NCBI GenBank assembly: GCA_964431735.1 | Contig: CAYSLJ010000017.1 | Span: 1-57,264, forward strand | Source of the DNA: CALARM01 sp964431735 | Lineage (GTDB): Bacteria; Vulcanimicrobiota; SpSt-956; JAKJGF01 | Length of the DNA stretch: 57,264 nucleotides | Direction of reading: 5' to 3' | Shown here: positions 7,873 to 16,106 of the stretch, piece after piece | Layout of the letters: the number at the start of each line of letters is the position of its first letter | How positions within the stretch are numbered: position 1 is the first letter of the stretch | Notes under the pieces: generated by a model | Seen by the model: only the letters and a program-made list of their open reading frames with translations | Database searches by the model: none | Told to the model about the DNA's origin: nothing | Program-made: the position numbers and the translations under genes

Positions 7873-10098
7873 TCACTGATCCAGCACTTTTCTTATAGCC
7901 TGAGAAATATCCTTCATCGTGAAAGGTTTCATTAGAAGTTGTTTTATGCCTGCAACTTCCGCTTTTTCTGAATTTATAGATTCGCTGAAACCTGTACATA
8001 TAATAACAGGTATGTCAGACCTTATATTTATAATCTTTTCTGCCAGTTCTATACCTGTCATAACCGGCATTGTCTGATCTGTTATTATTATATCGAAACT
8101 GTCCGGATTTCTCCGGAAGATTTCCAGAGCATCTATACTGCTTGATGTAGAAATAACGTTATATCCCAGGCGTTCAAGCATTTTTACAGAAAAATCAACA
8201 AGGTTTTTTTCGTCATCAACAAAAAGAATCCTTTCGTTACCTCCCTGTAGAGGTAATAAGGCGTTTCTTTCTTCCTTCCTGTCATAACTATCTATCAGAG
8301 GAAGATATACATGAAATACTGTACCTCTGTCCGGTTCACTGTATACGGTAATTTCACCGTCATGGCTCTTTACTATGCCATGGACTACTGAAAGCCCCAT
8401 ACCTGTCCCTTCTCCTGATTTTTTAGTAGTAAAATAAGGGTCAAATATTCTTTCCATAACAGAATGGTTCATGCCATGACCTGTATCACTTACGGAAAGT
8501 TTTGCATAATATCCGGGAGATAATACGTTGTATTGTTTTGATGTTGCCTGATCTATTTCAATATTTTCCAGTGTTATTCCAAGCATTCCTCCTTTTTCTC
8601 TCATAGCATGGGCAGCATTTGTAGAGAGATTCATTAAAATCTGATGCATCTGGGTCATATCTGCCATAATTATAGAGTTTTTACCTTTTATATCCTGTTT
8701 TATTTCAATAGTTGCAGGTAATGACGGCCTGAGCAGTTTAATAGCTTCTTTTATAACAAGAGAAAGATTTAAAGGTTTTTTTTCCTGTTCGCTCTGGCGA
8801 CAGAAGGAAAGGATCTGCTTTACAAGATCCTGTGCCCTGGAACATGCTTTTAATACCTGTTCCATATTTTCTATAGCCATATTCTGCCCGGACAGGTCAT
8901 CTACAGTCAGTTCCGTATATCCCTGTATTATGCCAAGGATATTGTTGAAATCATGGGCAATCCCTCCTGCAAGGGTTCCAATGGCTTCCATCTTTTGAGC
9001 CTGCCTGATCTGCTGTTCCAGCTTCTTTTTTTCTTCTTCCGAGTTTTTACGGTTCAGAACATTTATAAATATTTCACTTACAACTTTTATAAGAGTTATA
9101 TCTTCAGTTTTCCAGACTTTTTGCTTTTTTACGGCACTGAAGCCGAACATGCCGAGCAAAGATTTATTTAATATAAGTGGGAATACCAGTAATGATTTAA
9201 TATGAAGTGACTGCCAGAGATTTTTTTCAGCTTCTGCTTCAGGCGGAAGTTCGGAGATGTTAAAAACATTAAGATATTCCAGATTTTTTAATTTATCTGT
9301 TGACCAGTAAAAAGGTTCTAAAGAAATATTGATAAGTTTGTTTAAATTTGCTGTAATGCCAGGTCTGCACCATTCATAACCATAATTAATAGTCTTTACG
9401 TCACCGGAAAAGACATAGATATAACTTCTTTCAACTCCCAGAAATTCCCCTGCAGACTTCAGGGATTCATTTATCCCTTTATTAATATCAACGGATTCAA
9501 GATTTATAAAATTACCTGATATAGCGGAAACCAGTTCCTCCATAGAAATCCTGTAATGAAGGGAATGTACCAGCTTTTTTAGTTCACCTGTTCTCTCTTC
9601 GATTATTTCTTCCTGTGTTTCATAGATAATTGAATTTCTCATAATAAGTGCCACAATAGGGGAGAGAGAATCCATAACACGCATGATTTCAGATGTCCTG
9701 TATGAGTCAAGAAAGTCCAGAATCAATAAAAGACCGGTTCTGGCATTTCCAATCTTCAGAGGTACAGTAAGAGAGAGTCCGAAACCCATAGAATTGAGAA
9801 TATTTCCAATATAAGATGGCATTTCTTCCGGTTTCCATATTTCTGTCTTATTCATGGTATGACAGAAGAGAGCCAGTTCTTGAATTTCAGGACTTTCAGA
9901 GAGATATTGCCATCTGGCAGGACATATATTGATGACTCTGTGTCCCTGTTCTCTCTTACATTGAAGGAGAATTACGACTCTTCCGCCGACAAGTTCTCTT
10001 ATCTGTTCAGTAAGATATTTCCCGAGTTCGCCCGGGTTCTCGGCATAACTTAAAATATGTTCAAGTATATCAAAAATCATTAATTGAAGTGCTTTCAT
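7873..10098 (-). CDS. Sensor histidine kinase: GAF-GAF-HisKA-HATPase-REC
   Basis: A 741-residue cytoplasmic kinase. Two GAF-like sensory domains (about 20-170 and 205-370) are joined by a coiled coil. HisKA follows with the GGIAHDFNN box (phospho-acceptor His382), then HATPase_c with GEGTGMGLSVVHGI, and a C-terminal REC (phospho-acceptor Asp674 in TDQTMPVMTG). The second GAF is closely similar to the one in the kinase at 16107-18314 (shared MEEL, GEF-GVER and YEWC). The ATG at 10098 overlaps the DUF1638 stop as ATGA, indicating translational coupling; an upstream in-frame start at 10170 would overlap that gene by 76 nt and is less likely. It is the last gene of the corrinoid-methyltransferase operon, so it may sense methyl-transfer status (inference). 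Confidence 0.92.
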   Translation of the reverse strand: MKALQLMIFDILEHILSYAENPGELGKYLTEQIRELVGGRVVILLQCKREQGHRVINICPARWQYLSESPEIQELALFCHTMNKTEIWKPEEMPSYIGNILNSMGFGLSLTVPLKIGNARTGLLLILDFLDSYRTSEIMRVMDSLSPIVALIMRNSIIYETQEEIIEERTGELKKLVHSLHYRISMEELVSAISGNFINLESVDINKGINESLKSAGEFLGVERSYIYVFSGDVKTINYGYEWCRPGITANLNKLINISLEPFYWSTDKLKNLEYLNVFNISELPPEAEAEKNLWQSLHIKSLLVFPLILNKSLLGMFGFSAVKKQKVWKTEDITLIKVVSEIFINVLNRKNSEEEKKKLEQQIRQAQKMEAIGTLAGGIAHDFNNILGIIQGYTELTVDDLSGQNMAIENMEQVLKACSRAQDLVKQILSFCRQSEQEKKPLNLSLVIKEAIKLLRPSLPATIEIKQDIKGKNSIIMADMTQMHQILMNLSTNAAHAMREKGGMLGITLENIEIDQATSKQYNVLSPGYYAKLSVSDTGHGMNHSVMERIFDPYFTTKKSGEGTGMGLSVVHGIVKSHDGEITVYSEPDRGTVFHVYLPLIDSYDRKEERNALLPLQGGNERILFVDDEKNLVDFSVKMLERLGYNVISTSSSIDALEIFRRNPDSFDIIITDQTMPVMTGIELAEKIINIRSDIPVIICTGFSESINSEKAEVAGIKQLLMKPFTMKDISQAIRKVLDQ

Positions 10099-10667
10099 AA
10101 GGTCAAATTCTCTATTGCTTTCTCTATTTCCTTCTGTATATTTTCTGTGGAAACTGTTAAGACCTGCCATTTAAGGCCCGTATAAGAAGAAATTTCATTC
10201 AGACTATCTACGGGGATTTCCGTGAAACCTGTATGGAGATAAAGTAAATAACTGTGCATTTCTTTCATGAAGGTTTTTGCTATATCACCTTTAAGACCAA
10301 GATGTTTTTCAAATATTTCTTTCCATCTTACAAGCCATTCATTCATTAAAAAAAATACCCTATCTTTTCTGAGCTCTCTGTATTTTTCTCTGCCGACGAG
10401 TATTTCACAGCAGTTTATACCTTCCACCCTTGTTACCTGTCCATTCAATTCAAAATTTCTCATAGATGGAGAACAATCTCCATATAAAAGCAAAATTTTA
10501 TTACCTTTATGAATTTCTTCTTCCATAGTTTTTTTTAGTGAAAAATTTAATTTTTCCGGTTTCATATGAAGTATACTGTCAAGAAATATAACATTAAGAT
10601 TTCTTTCTTTCATATATACTTCTATTTCATTACGAAATATTGAACAGGAAATAATTGTTATGTTCAT
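10095..10667 (-). CDS. DUF1638 domain-containing protein
   Basis: A 190-residue protein with the DUF1638 hallmarks MNITIISCSIFRNEI at the start, ILLLYGDCSP near residue 80 and GREKYRELRKDR. The family has no proven activity but is repeatedly found beside corrinoid-dependent methyltransferases in anaerobes, as here. The ATG at 10667 begins the conserved N-terminus; the longer frame to 10727 only reads through heptamer repeats. The stop overlaps the downstream kinase start (ATGA). It is separated from the upstream methyltransferase gene by about 100 bp of repeats. Confidence 0.85.
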   Translation of the reverse strand: MNITIISCSIFRNEIEVYMKERNLNVIFLDSILHMKPEKLNFSLKKTMEEEIHKGNKILLLYGDCSPSMRNFELNGQVTRVEGINCCEILVGREKYRELRKDRVFFLMNEWLVRWKEIFEKHLGLKGDIAKTFMKEMHSYLLYLHTGFTEIPVDSLNEISSYTGLKWQVLTVSTENIQKEIEKAIENLTL

Positions 10668-10683
10668 ATAGTTACTTTCGTAA

Positions 10684-10780
10684 AGCGTAATGCATGATAA
10701 TCGTGACACGTGACGGGTAAGTTCCATGACTCACGACTCACGACTCACTTTTTACTCTTCACTATTCACGACTCTCTGAG
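10684..10780. repeat. Convergent heptamer arrays inside the corrinoid operon
   Basis: GTAATGC/ATGATAATC/GTGACAC/GTGACGG on the left; TGACTCAC/GACTCAC/GACTCAC, then TCACTTT-like units and TCACGAC on the right. The right array supplies the final codons (RES) and stop of the UroD-type gene. Confidence 0.65.
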
Positions 10781-11776
10781 AGACGAAATAATTGCCTGAA
10801 TATTTTCTACCGGCGTATCATATGGCACATCAGGGCCTGATGTGGCGAGAATGAAATGACTATCATTTCTTCTGTCCTCCAGTATTTTAAGACATTTATC
10901 TCTGATTTCTTCGGGCTCTCTTTTATTAAGGATAGTTCCGTCAATATTTCCCAGTAAAAGTCTTTCTGAACCAATTTTAATTCTTGCTTCTGAAAAACTG
11001 TCTCTGTTATCTATGACAAAAGCCCCCACATTCGGAAGATCTGTATAGTAGTCCATTACGGGAGTAATAGTTGTCCCTCCATGATGTAAAACAACAGGAC
11101 CTCTGACTTCTTTGAAAACCTCTTTGTACACAGGTATTACAAGTTCTTCAATAATCTTTTTGGTAACAACGGAAGGATTTGAGAAAACAGCAGGAATAAC
11201 AAGAAAATTTGCTCCGTCGCAGAGAAGAGCATTTGCCCAGTTTATAAAAAACTGTCCTGTTTTTGCCAGAACTTTTCTGGCATCGTCTCTGTTAAACATA
11301 AGTGTATAAAGCCATACATCTATACCCATTACAAGAGCCGGAAGATCGGCAGGGCCGAGTAAAATACCTGCCAGGGGTATTTCTTTGCCATATTTTCCGG
11401 CAAGTTTTTCTGTAGATTCTCTTATATATAATAACCTTTTTGAAGAATTTATATCGGCCATTGGAAGTTTAAAAAATTCTTCTGCAGATTTTACTGAAGG
11501 TTCTGACATATTGGGAGGTTGATTGTTGAAAAATTTAACTCTGCTGCCGAAGGCTTCTCCTTCGGCTGTCAATACGAAAGGGGAAAAAGCTATATCAGGA
11601 TGAAAATGTTCTATTACTGCACTCTGGCCTTCCACATATGCATTGGAATCTGTGTAATATTTCTCAAGAGGACAGTCTGTAAGTCTTGCCCCGTAAAGGC
11701 TTAATGTAACACTTACTGCCGGCCTGTCTGAAGTTTCTCCTTTAATGGCACAGGTAACCCTCTCCAGGCTATTCAT
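10766..11776 (-). CDS. Uroporphyrinogen decarboxylase-family methyltransferase (MtaA/MtbA-like) lacking zinc cysteines
   Basis: A 336-residue UroD-superfamily TIM-barrel protein of the type that moves methyl groups from a corrinoid protein to an acceptor thiol, as MtaA and MtbA do with coenzyme M. Supporting features are the N-terminal NSLERVTCAIKGETSDRPAV, LAGILLGPADLP and LLGNIDGTIL. In MtaA/MtbA zinc is bound by His, Cys (HICG) and a second Cys (SPGC). Here these read HHGG and SGPD, so His remains and both Cys are gone. The protein may use another metal site or acceptor, or have a non-catalytic role. It starts one base after the corrinoid-protein stop (TAA-A-ATG), which strongly links the two. 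Substrate unknown. Confidence 0.85.
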   Translation of the reverse strand: MNSLERVTCAIKGETSDRPAVSVTLSLYGARLTDCPLEKYYTDSNAYVEGQSAVIEHFHPDIAFSPFVLTAEGEAFGSRVKFFNNQPPNMSEPSVKSAEEFFKLPMADINSSKRLLYIRESTEKLAGKYGKEIPLAGILLGPADLPALVMGIDVWLYTLMFNRDDARKVLAKTGQFFINWANALLCDGANFLVIPAVFSNPSVVTKKIIEELVIPVYKEVFKEVRGPVVLHHGGTTITPVMDYYTDLPNVGAFVIDNRDSFSEARIKIGSERLLLGNIDGTILNKREPEEIRDKCLKILEDRRNDSHFILATSGPDVPYDTPVENIQAIISSLRES

Positions 11777-11777
11777 T

Positions 11778-12440
11778 TTAATCTCCCCTTCTTAAAGAAT
11801 TTTTCCACAGTTCGTCCATAAGCTCAGATACTCTGAAAGCATTTCTTGCTGTTCCGTCGCCTCCCACTTCTGCTAACAGTTCCGGTTTTAATATAAATAC
11901 CGCTCCTCCTGCAGCAAGCTGAATATGTCCTGTAAGGCCTCTTCTGTCTATTTCATTACGTACTTTTTTGATATTCACAGCAGTGGTATACATCATGGCT
12001 GAAACTGCAATAACCCTTGCATTAACCTCGCAGGCTTTGTTTACAAATTCTTCAGCAGAAACATCATTGCCCAGGTCATAAACCTGCCAGCCTGAAATCA
12101 AAAGGGCAGAAACTACAAGTTTTCTTCCCAGAGAATGATAATCGTCTTCTATATTTCCTATAATAACAGGACCTTTATTTTTAGAGGATCTGGAATGAGC
12201 ATTAGCGAAAACTTTTGAGAGAACATCATCGGCAATTATTCCTGCTACATAACCCTGGGCCAGTGTAACTCCGTCTTCTTTTAACCACATGTCTCCTATT
12301 TCACAGAGAACCGGTTCCAGTAAATGAGATACAGATGCTTCATAACCATGAATTGATGCAAAATCGTCAATGATACTGTTTGCAAGACTTCTGTCACCAT
12401 CAAGTATCGAGGCAATTAATTTTTGTCTCAATGTGTCCAT
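11778..12440 (-). CDS. Methyltransferase cognate corrinoid (B12-binding) protein
   Basis: A 220-residue protein of the MtaC/MtbC/MttC type: an N-terminal helical cap (B12-binding_2, about 1-88), then a Rossmann-like cobalamin domain with the lower-ligand motif D100-Y-H102-S-L-G105, VSAMMYTT and AAGGAVF. It should carry a methyl group on cobalt between a substrate-specific methyltransferase (none in this window) and the UroD-type protein downstream. The ATG follows a strong GGAGGGG. First gene of a minus-strand operon. The 107 bp before the divergent ABC ATPase gene show no recognisable cobalamin riboswitch. Confidence 0.92.
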   Translation of the reverse strand: MDTLRQKLIASILDGDRSLANSIIDDFASIHGYEASVSHLLEPVLCEIGDMWLKEDGVTLAQGYVAGIIADDVLSKVFANAHSRSSKNKGPVIIGNIEDDYHSLGRKLVVSALLISGWQVYDLGNDVSAEEFVNKACEVNARVIAVSAMMYTTAVNIKKVRNEIDRRGLTGHIQLAAGGAVFILKPELLAEVGGDGTARNAFRVSELMDELWKNSLRRGD

Positions 12441-12498
12441 ACCTTCCCCTCCTTATTTTATTATTATGAAAGGAGAAGAATTTTTTGTCAAGGTTTTA

Positions 12499-12540
12499 TT
12501 TTCAGCCGGGGAATATATATGTTATAATAATTGTGGAGGA
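12499..12540 (+). promoter_or_regulatory. Candidate promoter and Shine-Dalgarno for the ABC ATPase gene
   Basis: TATAAT at 12523-12528 is preceded 18 nt upstream by TTTTCA (12499-12504), a weak -35. GGAGGA at 12535-12540 is the ribosome-binding site and lies 7 nt before the ATG at 12548. If this promoter is right the leader would be extremely short. Confidence 0.4.
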
Positions 12541-12547
12541 TGTAAAA

Positions 12548-14068
12548 ATGGCAGAAAGTAACCTGGCAGTTTCAATGAAAAATATAACAAAAAGATTCCC
12601 TGGAATAATAGCCAGTAATAAAGTGAATTTTGATGTGAAAACCGGAGAAATTCATGCCCTTCTCGGAGAAAACGGTGCGGGAAAAAGCACTCTTATGAGT
12701 ATCCTTGCAGGTCTTTACCAGCCTGACGAAGGAGAAATTTTTATAAGAGGTAAAAATGTCCGAATAAGGTCTCCAAGAGAAGCTATAGAGCTTGGCATAG
12801 GTATGGTTCATCAGCATTTTATGCTTGTTGAACCAAATAATGTAACAGAAAATATAGTTCTTGGACATAAGAGCCTGGGATTTTTCCCTGATATGAAAAA
12901 ATTGAACGGTGAAATAATCGCACTTTCTGAAAAATACGGAATGCCTGTAGACCCTCAGGCCAGGATATGGCAGTTATCGGTAGGGGAACAGCAGAGAGTT
13001 GAAATATTAAAAGTTCTTTACAGAGGAGCAAATATTTTAATTATGGATGAACCTACTGCAGTGCTTACTCCTCAGGAAAGTGCCGAATTGTTTAAAACTA
13101 TGAAAAAAATGACAGAAGAAGGTCATTCCATTATATTTATAAGTCATAAGTTAGATGAAGTTATGGCCATATCTGACAGGATAACAATTTTAAGAGGAGG
13201 ATCTTTTGTCAGTACCGTTCCCACCTCTTCCATAGATAAAAAAGAACTGGCGAGAATGATGGTAGGAAGGGATTTGCTTTCAGTTATAGAAAGGCCTCAG
13301 GGAGTAAAGAAACAGAAAGAAATATTGAAAGTAGAACATATATCCTCTCTCAATGATAAAGGGCTGGAAGCTCTGAAGGATGTGACGTTTTCCATATATT
13401 CCGGAGAAATTTTCGGTATTGCCGGAGTTGCAGGTAACGGCCAGGGTGAATTATCGGAAGTGTTGTCAGGTCTGAGAAAAGTCACGTCAGGTATGGTTCA
13501 ACTCTCTGATGAATATATAACAAAATCTCATGCAAGAGAGCTCATAGACAGAGGAGTAAGTTATGTTCCTGCTGATAGACTCGGTGTCGGACTTGTGCCA
13601 AACCTGGATGCCTGTGATAATATTATATTGAAAAATTACAGAAAACCGCCTGTAGGGAAGGGTATTTTTATTTCTAGATCTGCAATGGAAGGTCTGCTGG
13701 AAAAAATGATTGTCGATTATGAGATAAAAATACCGGACAGAAAAGCTCCTGTAAGACTCCTGTCGGGAGGAAATCTTCAGAAATTACTCCTTGCAAGGGA
13801 ACTGGAAGGAGATCCGAAACTCATTATAACAGTATATCCTTCAAGAGGTCTCGATATAGGTGCCACGGAATTTGTCCATAAAGTCATTCTGAAGCAGAGA
13901 GAAAGAGGTGCCTCCGTTTTACTTGTCTCGGAAGATCTGGATGAACTTATGAGCCTGAGTGACAGAATAGGGGTCATGTATGAAGGGAAAATAATGGGAA
14001 TCCTTCAGAGAGAAACCTTTAATAAAGAAGCCATAGGTCTTATGATGGCAGGAACAGAAAGTAACTGA
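12548..14068 (+). CDS. BMP-type ABC transporter ATP-binding protein (two ABC domains, YufO/NupA-like)
   Basis: A 506-residue tandem ABC ATPase that would energise the BMP importer. The first domain has intact Walker A (GENGAGKST), signature LSVGEQQRVEI and Walker B LIMDEPTAVL. The second has the usual degenerate P-loop GVAGNGQGE, signature LSGGNLQK and VYPSRGLDIGA, as in RbsA/YufO proteins. The ATG at 12548 gives the expected length and has GGAGGA 7 nt upstream; the longer frame from 12485 runs through the promoter. It is 157 bp upstream of the permease gene, and heptamers and a REP-like hairpin interrupt the operon. Confidence 0.94.
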   Translation: MAESNLAVSMKNITKRFPGIIASNKVNFDVKTGEIHALLGENGAGKSTLMSILAGLYQPDEGEIFIRGKNVRIRSPREAIELGIGMVHQHFMLVEPNNVTENIVLGHKSLGFFPDMKKLNGEIIALSEKYGMPVDPQARIWQLSVGEQQRVEILKVLYRGANILIMDEPTAVLTPQESAELFKTMKKMTEEGHSIIFISHKLDEVMAISDRITILRGGSFVSTVPTSSIDKKELARMMVGRDLLSVIERPQGVKKQKEILKVEHISSLNDKGLEALKDVTFSIYSGEIFGIAGVAGNGQGELSEVLSGLRKVTSGMVQLSDEYITKSHARELIDRGVSYVPADRLGVGLVPNLDACDNIILKNYRKPPVGKGIFISRSAMEGLLEKMIVDYEIKIPDRKAPVRLLSGGNLQKLLLARELEGDPKLIITVYPSRGLDIGATEFVHKVILKQRERGASVLLVSEDLDELMSLSDRIGVMYEGKIMGILQRETFNKEAIGLMMAGTESN

Positions 14069-14132
14069 ATATGGTCATAGGATTTTTCTTGTAAATGTAG
14101 AATAAATATATTCCAGGAAATTATAGTTTATA

Positions 14133-14199
14133 TGTGAAGAGTGAAAAGCGACCCCCTGTGGTCGCCCGATACCGGTGAAAATACGCATCACGCGTCACG
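14133..14199. repeat. Heptamer arrays enclosing a REP-like hairpin
   Basis: GTGAAGA/GTGAAAA on the left and CATCACG/CGTCACG on the right. Inside, GCGACC (14148-14153) pairs with GGTCGC (14160-14165) across a 6-nt loop. Confidence 0.6.
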
Positions 14200-14225
14200 A
14201 TAAAAACTTATAACAGAGTTACCAT

Positions 14226-15278
14226 ATGCAATTAACATTTGAAAAACGTATAACCAGGCCGACATGGCTTTCTTATGCAGTCCCTGCCGGTTCAATAATA
14301 ACAGGTCTTTTACTGGGGGCGGTTTTTCTTTTCTGTGCAGGAGTAAATCCTCTGGAAGCTTATTCCGAAATGCTCCATGGTGCTTTTGGAAGTAAATATG
14401 CTTTCTCAGAAACAGTTGTCAAAACAATTCCTCTTATACTTATAGGACTCGGCGTGGCAGTGGCATTCAGGATGTTGCTATGGAACATAGGAGCTGAAGG
14501 GCAGTTTTATATGGGAGCCATAGGAGCTACATGGATTGCCCTTACTATGAGCCATCTGCCTGCACTTCTTCTCCTTCCTCTGATGTTTCTGTCAGGTTTT
14601 CTTTTCGGTGCTCTGTGGGGTCTGATACCGGCTCTCCTTAAAGCCTTCGGAGGAGCAAATGAAATTATAACTACCCTTATGTTGAATTATGTGGCTATAA
14701 ATTTCTGTGATTATCTTGTCTATGGCCCGTGGAAAGACCCTGACGGCAAAGGTTTTCCTCTTACTGCCCAGTTTTCCGACAATGCCTGTCTGCCTCTTTT
14801 ATACAAGAGAATACATCTCGGCCTTGTATTTGCCATAGTCTCAATAATCATCATTTATCTGGTCATGAATAAAAGCAAATGGGGTTATGAGATAAGGGTT
14901 ACAGGAGAAAATATAAGAGCCGCCGGTTACGGAGGCATAAATGTAATCAGAAATATACTCCTTATTATGATACTATCAGGCGGTATATCAGGTATAGCAG
15001 GTATGGCAGAAGTATCGGGCCTTACTCACAGGCTTCAGCATGGTTTTTCTCCAGGTTACGGCTATACTGCCATAATTGTTGCATGGCTTGCCAGGCTTAA
15101 CCCGATAGGAATGACCCTTGTGGCATTTCTTTTCGGCGCCCTTTTAGTAGGAGGGGATCAGATACAGATGTCCATGAATTTACCCGGTTCTATGACAGGA
15201 ATAATACAGGGTGCCATACTTTTTTCCGTCCTCGGCGGCGAAATATTCAGCCATTATAAGATCAGGTTTTTGAAATAG
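14226..15278 (+). CDS. BMP-type ABC transporter permease (YufP/NupB-like, BPD_transp_2)
   Basis: A 350-residue polytopic membrane protein of the branched-chain amino acid/ribose permease fold. Signatures of the nucleoside-importer permease are NPLEAYSEMLHGAFGS, the LWNIGAEGQFYMGAIGA loop near residue 88, GGANEIITTLMLNY and GYGYTAIIVAWLARLNP. These importers normally use two different permeases (YufP plus YufQ). Only this one is present; the next gene, 24 bp downstream, is an unrelated HD hydrolase, and the short gap holds a single GTGAGTC heptamer remnant. Confidence 0.92.
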   Translation: MQLTFEKRITRPTWLSYAVPAGSIITGLLLGAVFLFCAGVNPLEAYSEMLHGAFGSKYAFSETVVKTIPLILIGLGVAVAFRMLLWNIGAEGQFYMGAIGATWIALTMSHLPALLLLPLMFLSGFLFGALWGLIPALLKAFGGANEIITTLMLNYVAINFCDYLVYGPWKDPDGKGFPLTAQFSDNACLPLLYKRIHLGLVFAIVSIIIIYLVMNKSKWGYEIRVTGENIRAAGYGGINVIRNILLIMILSGGISGIAGMAEVSGLTHRLQHGFSPGYGYTAIIVAWLARLNPIGMTLVAFLFGALLVGGDQIQMSMNLPGSMTGIIQGAILFSVLGGEIFSHYKIRFLK

Positions 15279-15302
15279 TGAGTCGTGAAGTAAGCTTTTA
15301 AT

Positions 15303-15941
15303 ATGGATTTAATCAATCAAATCAAAGAAGAAGCAAAAAAAAATTTCCTGAATGCCAGAGGCAGTCATGACTGGTCCCATACGGAAAGAGTTTATAATCT
15401 TGCCGTTCATATAGGCAAGAAAGAGGGTGCAGATATGGAAATTTTATCTATTGCTGCCTTGCTCCATGATATCGGAAGGGATTGTGAAAGTAAATCAAAG
15501 GGACTTGTGTGTCATGCTGAAAAAGGTGCCTCTATGGCACAAGAATTGCTGAAAAAATACAATATCCCTTCTGGAAAAATAGAAGCTATTGTTCATTGTA
15601 TATCGACTCACAGATTCAGAGGGAATAAATGTCCATCTTCTCTGGAAGGTAGAATATTATTCGATGCTGATAAACTTGATTCCATAGGTGCAGTAGGTAT
15701 AGGAAGGGCTTTCCTTTTTGCCGGTGAAACAGGTGCGAAATTGCATAATAAAGATATTGATATCTCTAAGACATTACCTTATACTCAAGAAGATACGGCA
15801 TGGAGGGAATTTATATTTAAATTAAATAAAATTAAAGATAAAATGCTTACTGAAGAAGGGAAAAGAATTGCCCTTGAAAGACATAAAGTAATGGCAGATT
15901 TCTTTGACCGTCTTAACATGGAAGTAGACGGTTTGGGGTAA
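15303..15941 (+). CDS. HD domain metal-dependent phosphohydrolase
   Basis: A 212-residue one-domain HD protein. Metal ligands are visible as His26 in SHDWSHTERV, His55-Asp56 in LLHDIGRD, and the later HCISTHRF and LFDADKLDSIG stretches. It resembles the uncharacterised YedJ-type hydrolases that act on nucleotides or phosphate esters. The natural substrate cannot be deduced. The ATG lies 24 bp after the permease stop, in the position where the second permease of such transporters is expected. Confidence 0.88.
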   Translation: MDLINQIKEEAKKNFLNARGSHDWSHTERVYNLAVHIGKKEGADMEILSIAALLHDIGRDCESKSKGLVCHAEKGASMAQELLKKYNIPSGKIEAIVHCISTHRFRGNKCPSSLEGRILFDADKLDSIGAVGIGRAFLFAGETGAKLHNKDIDISKTLPYTQEDTAWREFIFKLNKIKDKMLTEEGKRIALERHKVMADFFDRLNMEVDGLG

Positions 15942-15950
15942 CTATTTATT

Positions 15951-16013
15951 GAGCATGGAAGCTCTAGAAGTCCCCGCTATAATCCGTTAGGATTTAGCGG
16001 TGGGAGCGGTCAC
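15951..16013 (+). mobile_element. Solitary IS200/IS605-family right-end / omega-RNA-like hairpin
   Basis: GAGC-ATGGAA-GCTC (15951-15964) is followed by TAGAAGTCC and a stem in which CCGCTATAATCC (15974-15985) pairs with GGATTTAGCGG (15990-16000) across a 4-nt loop, then TGGGAGCGGTCAC. This layout (AAGTCCCCGC, stem, GCGGTGGGAG-GGTCAC) matches the right ends of TnpB-carrying IS605-group elements as I remember them, where the guide-RNA scaffold is encoded. No tnpA or tnpB frame is nearby, so it is a solo end, decayed copy or PATE. Confidence 0.6.
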
Positions 16014-16106
16014 TATTCTCCTGTTACGCCTTACTATATAAACTGTAGATATAATGCAGTTATTTCCTTTGATAGCTGAACGCTTACGAAAAACTTCGGA
16101 GGTTTT

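Noticed and set aside
10668..10727. Longer DUF1638 protein starting at 10727
   Set aside because: The extra residues only translate heptamer repeats, and the conserved N-terminus starts at 10667.
12441..12547. Cobalamin riboswitch before the corrinoid operon
   Set aside because: The 107-bp space between divergent genes shows no B12-box-like sequence and is too short for both promoters plus a riboswitch.
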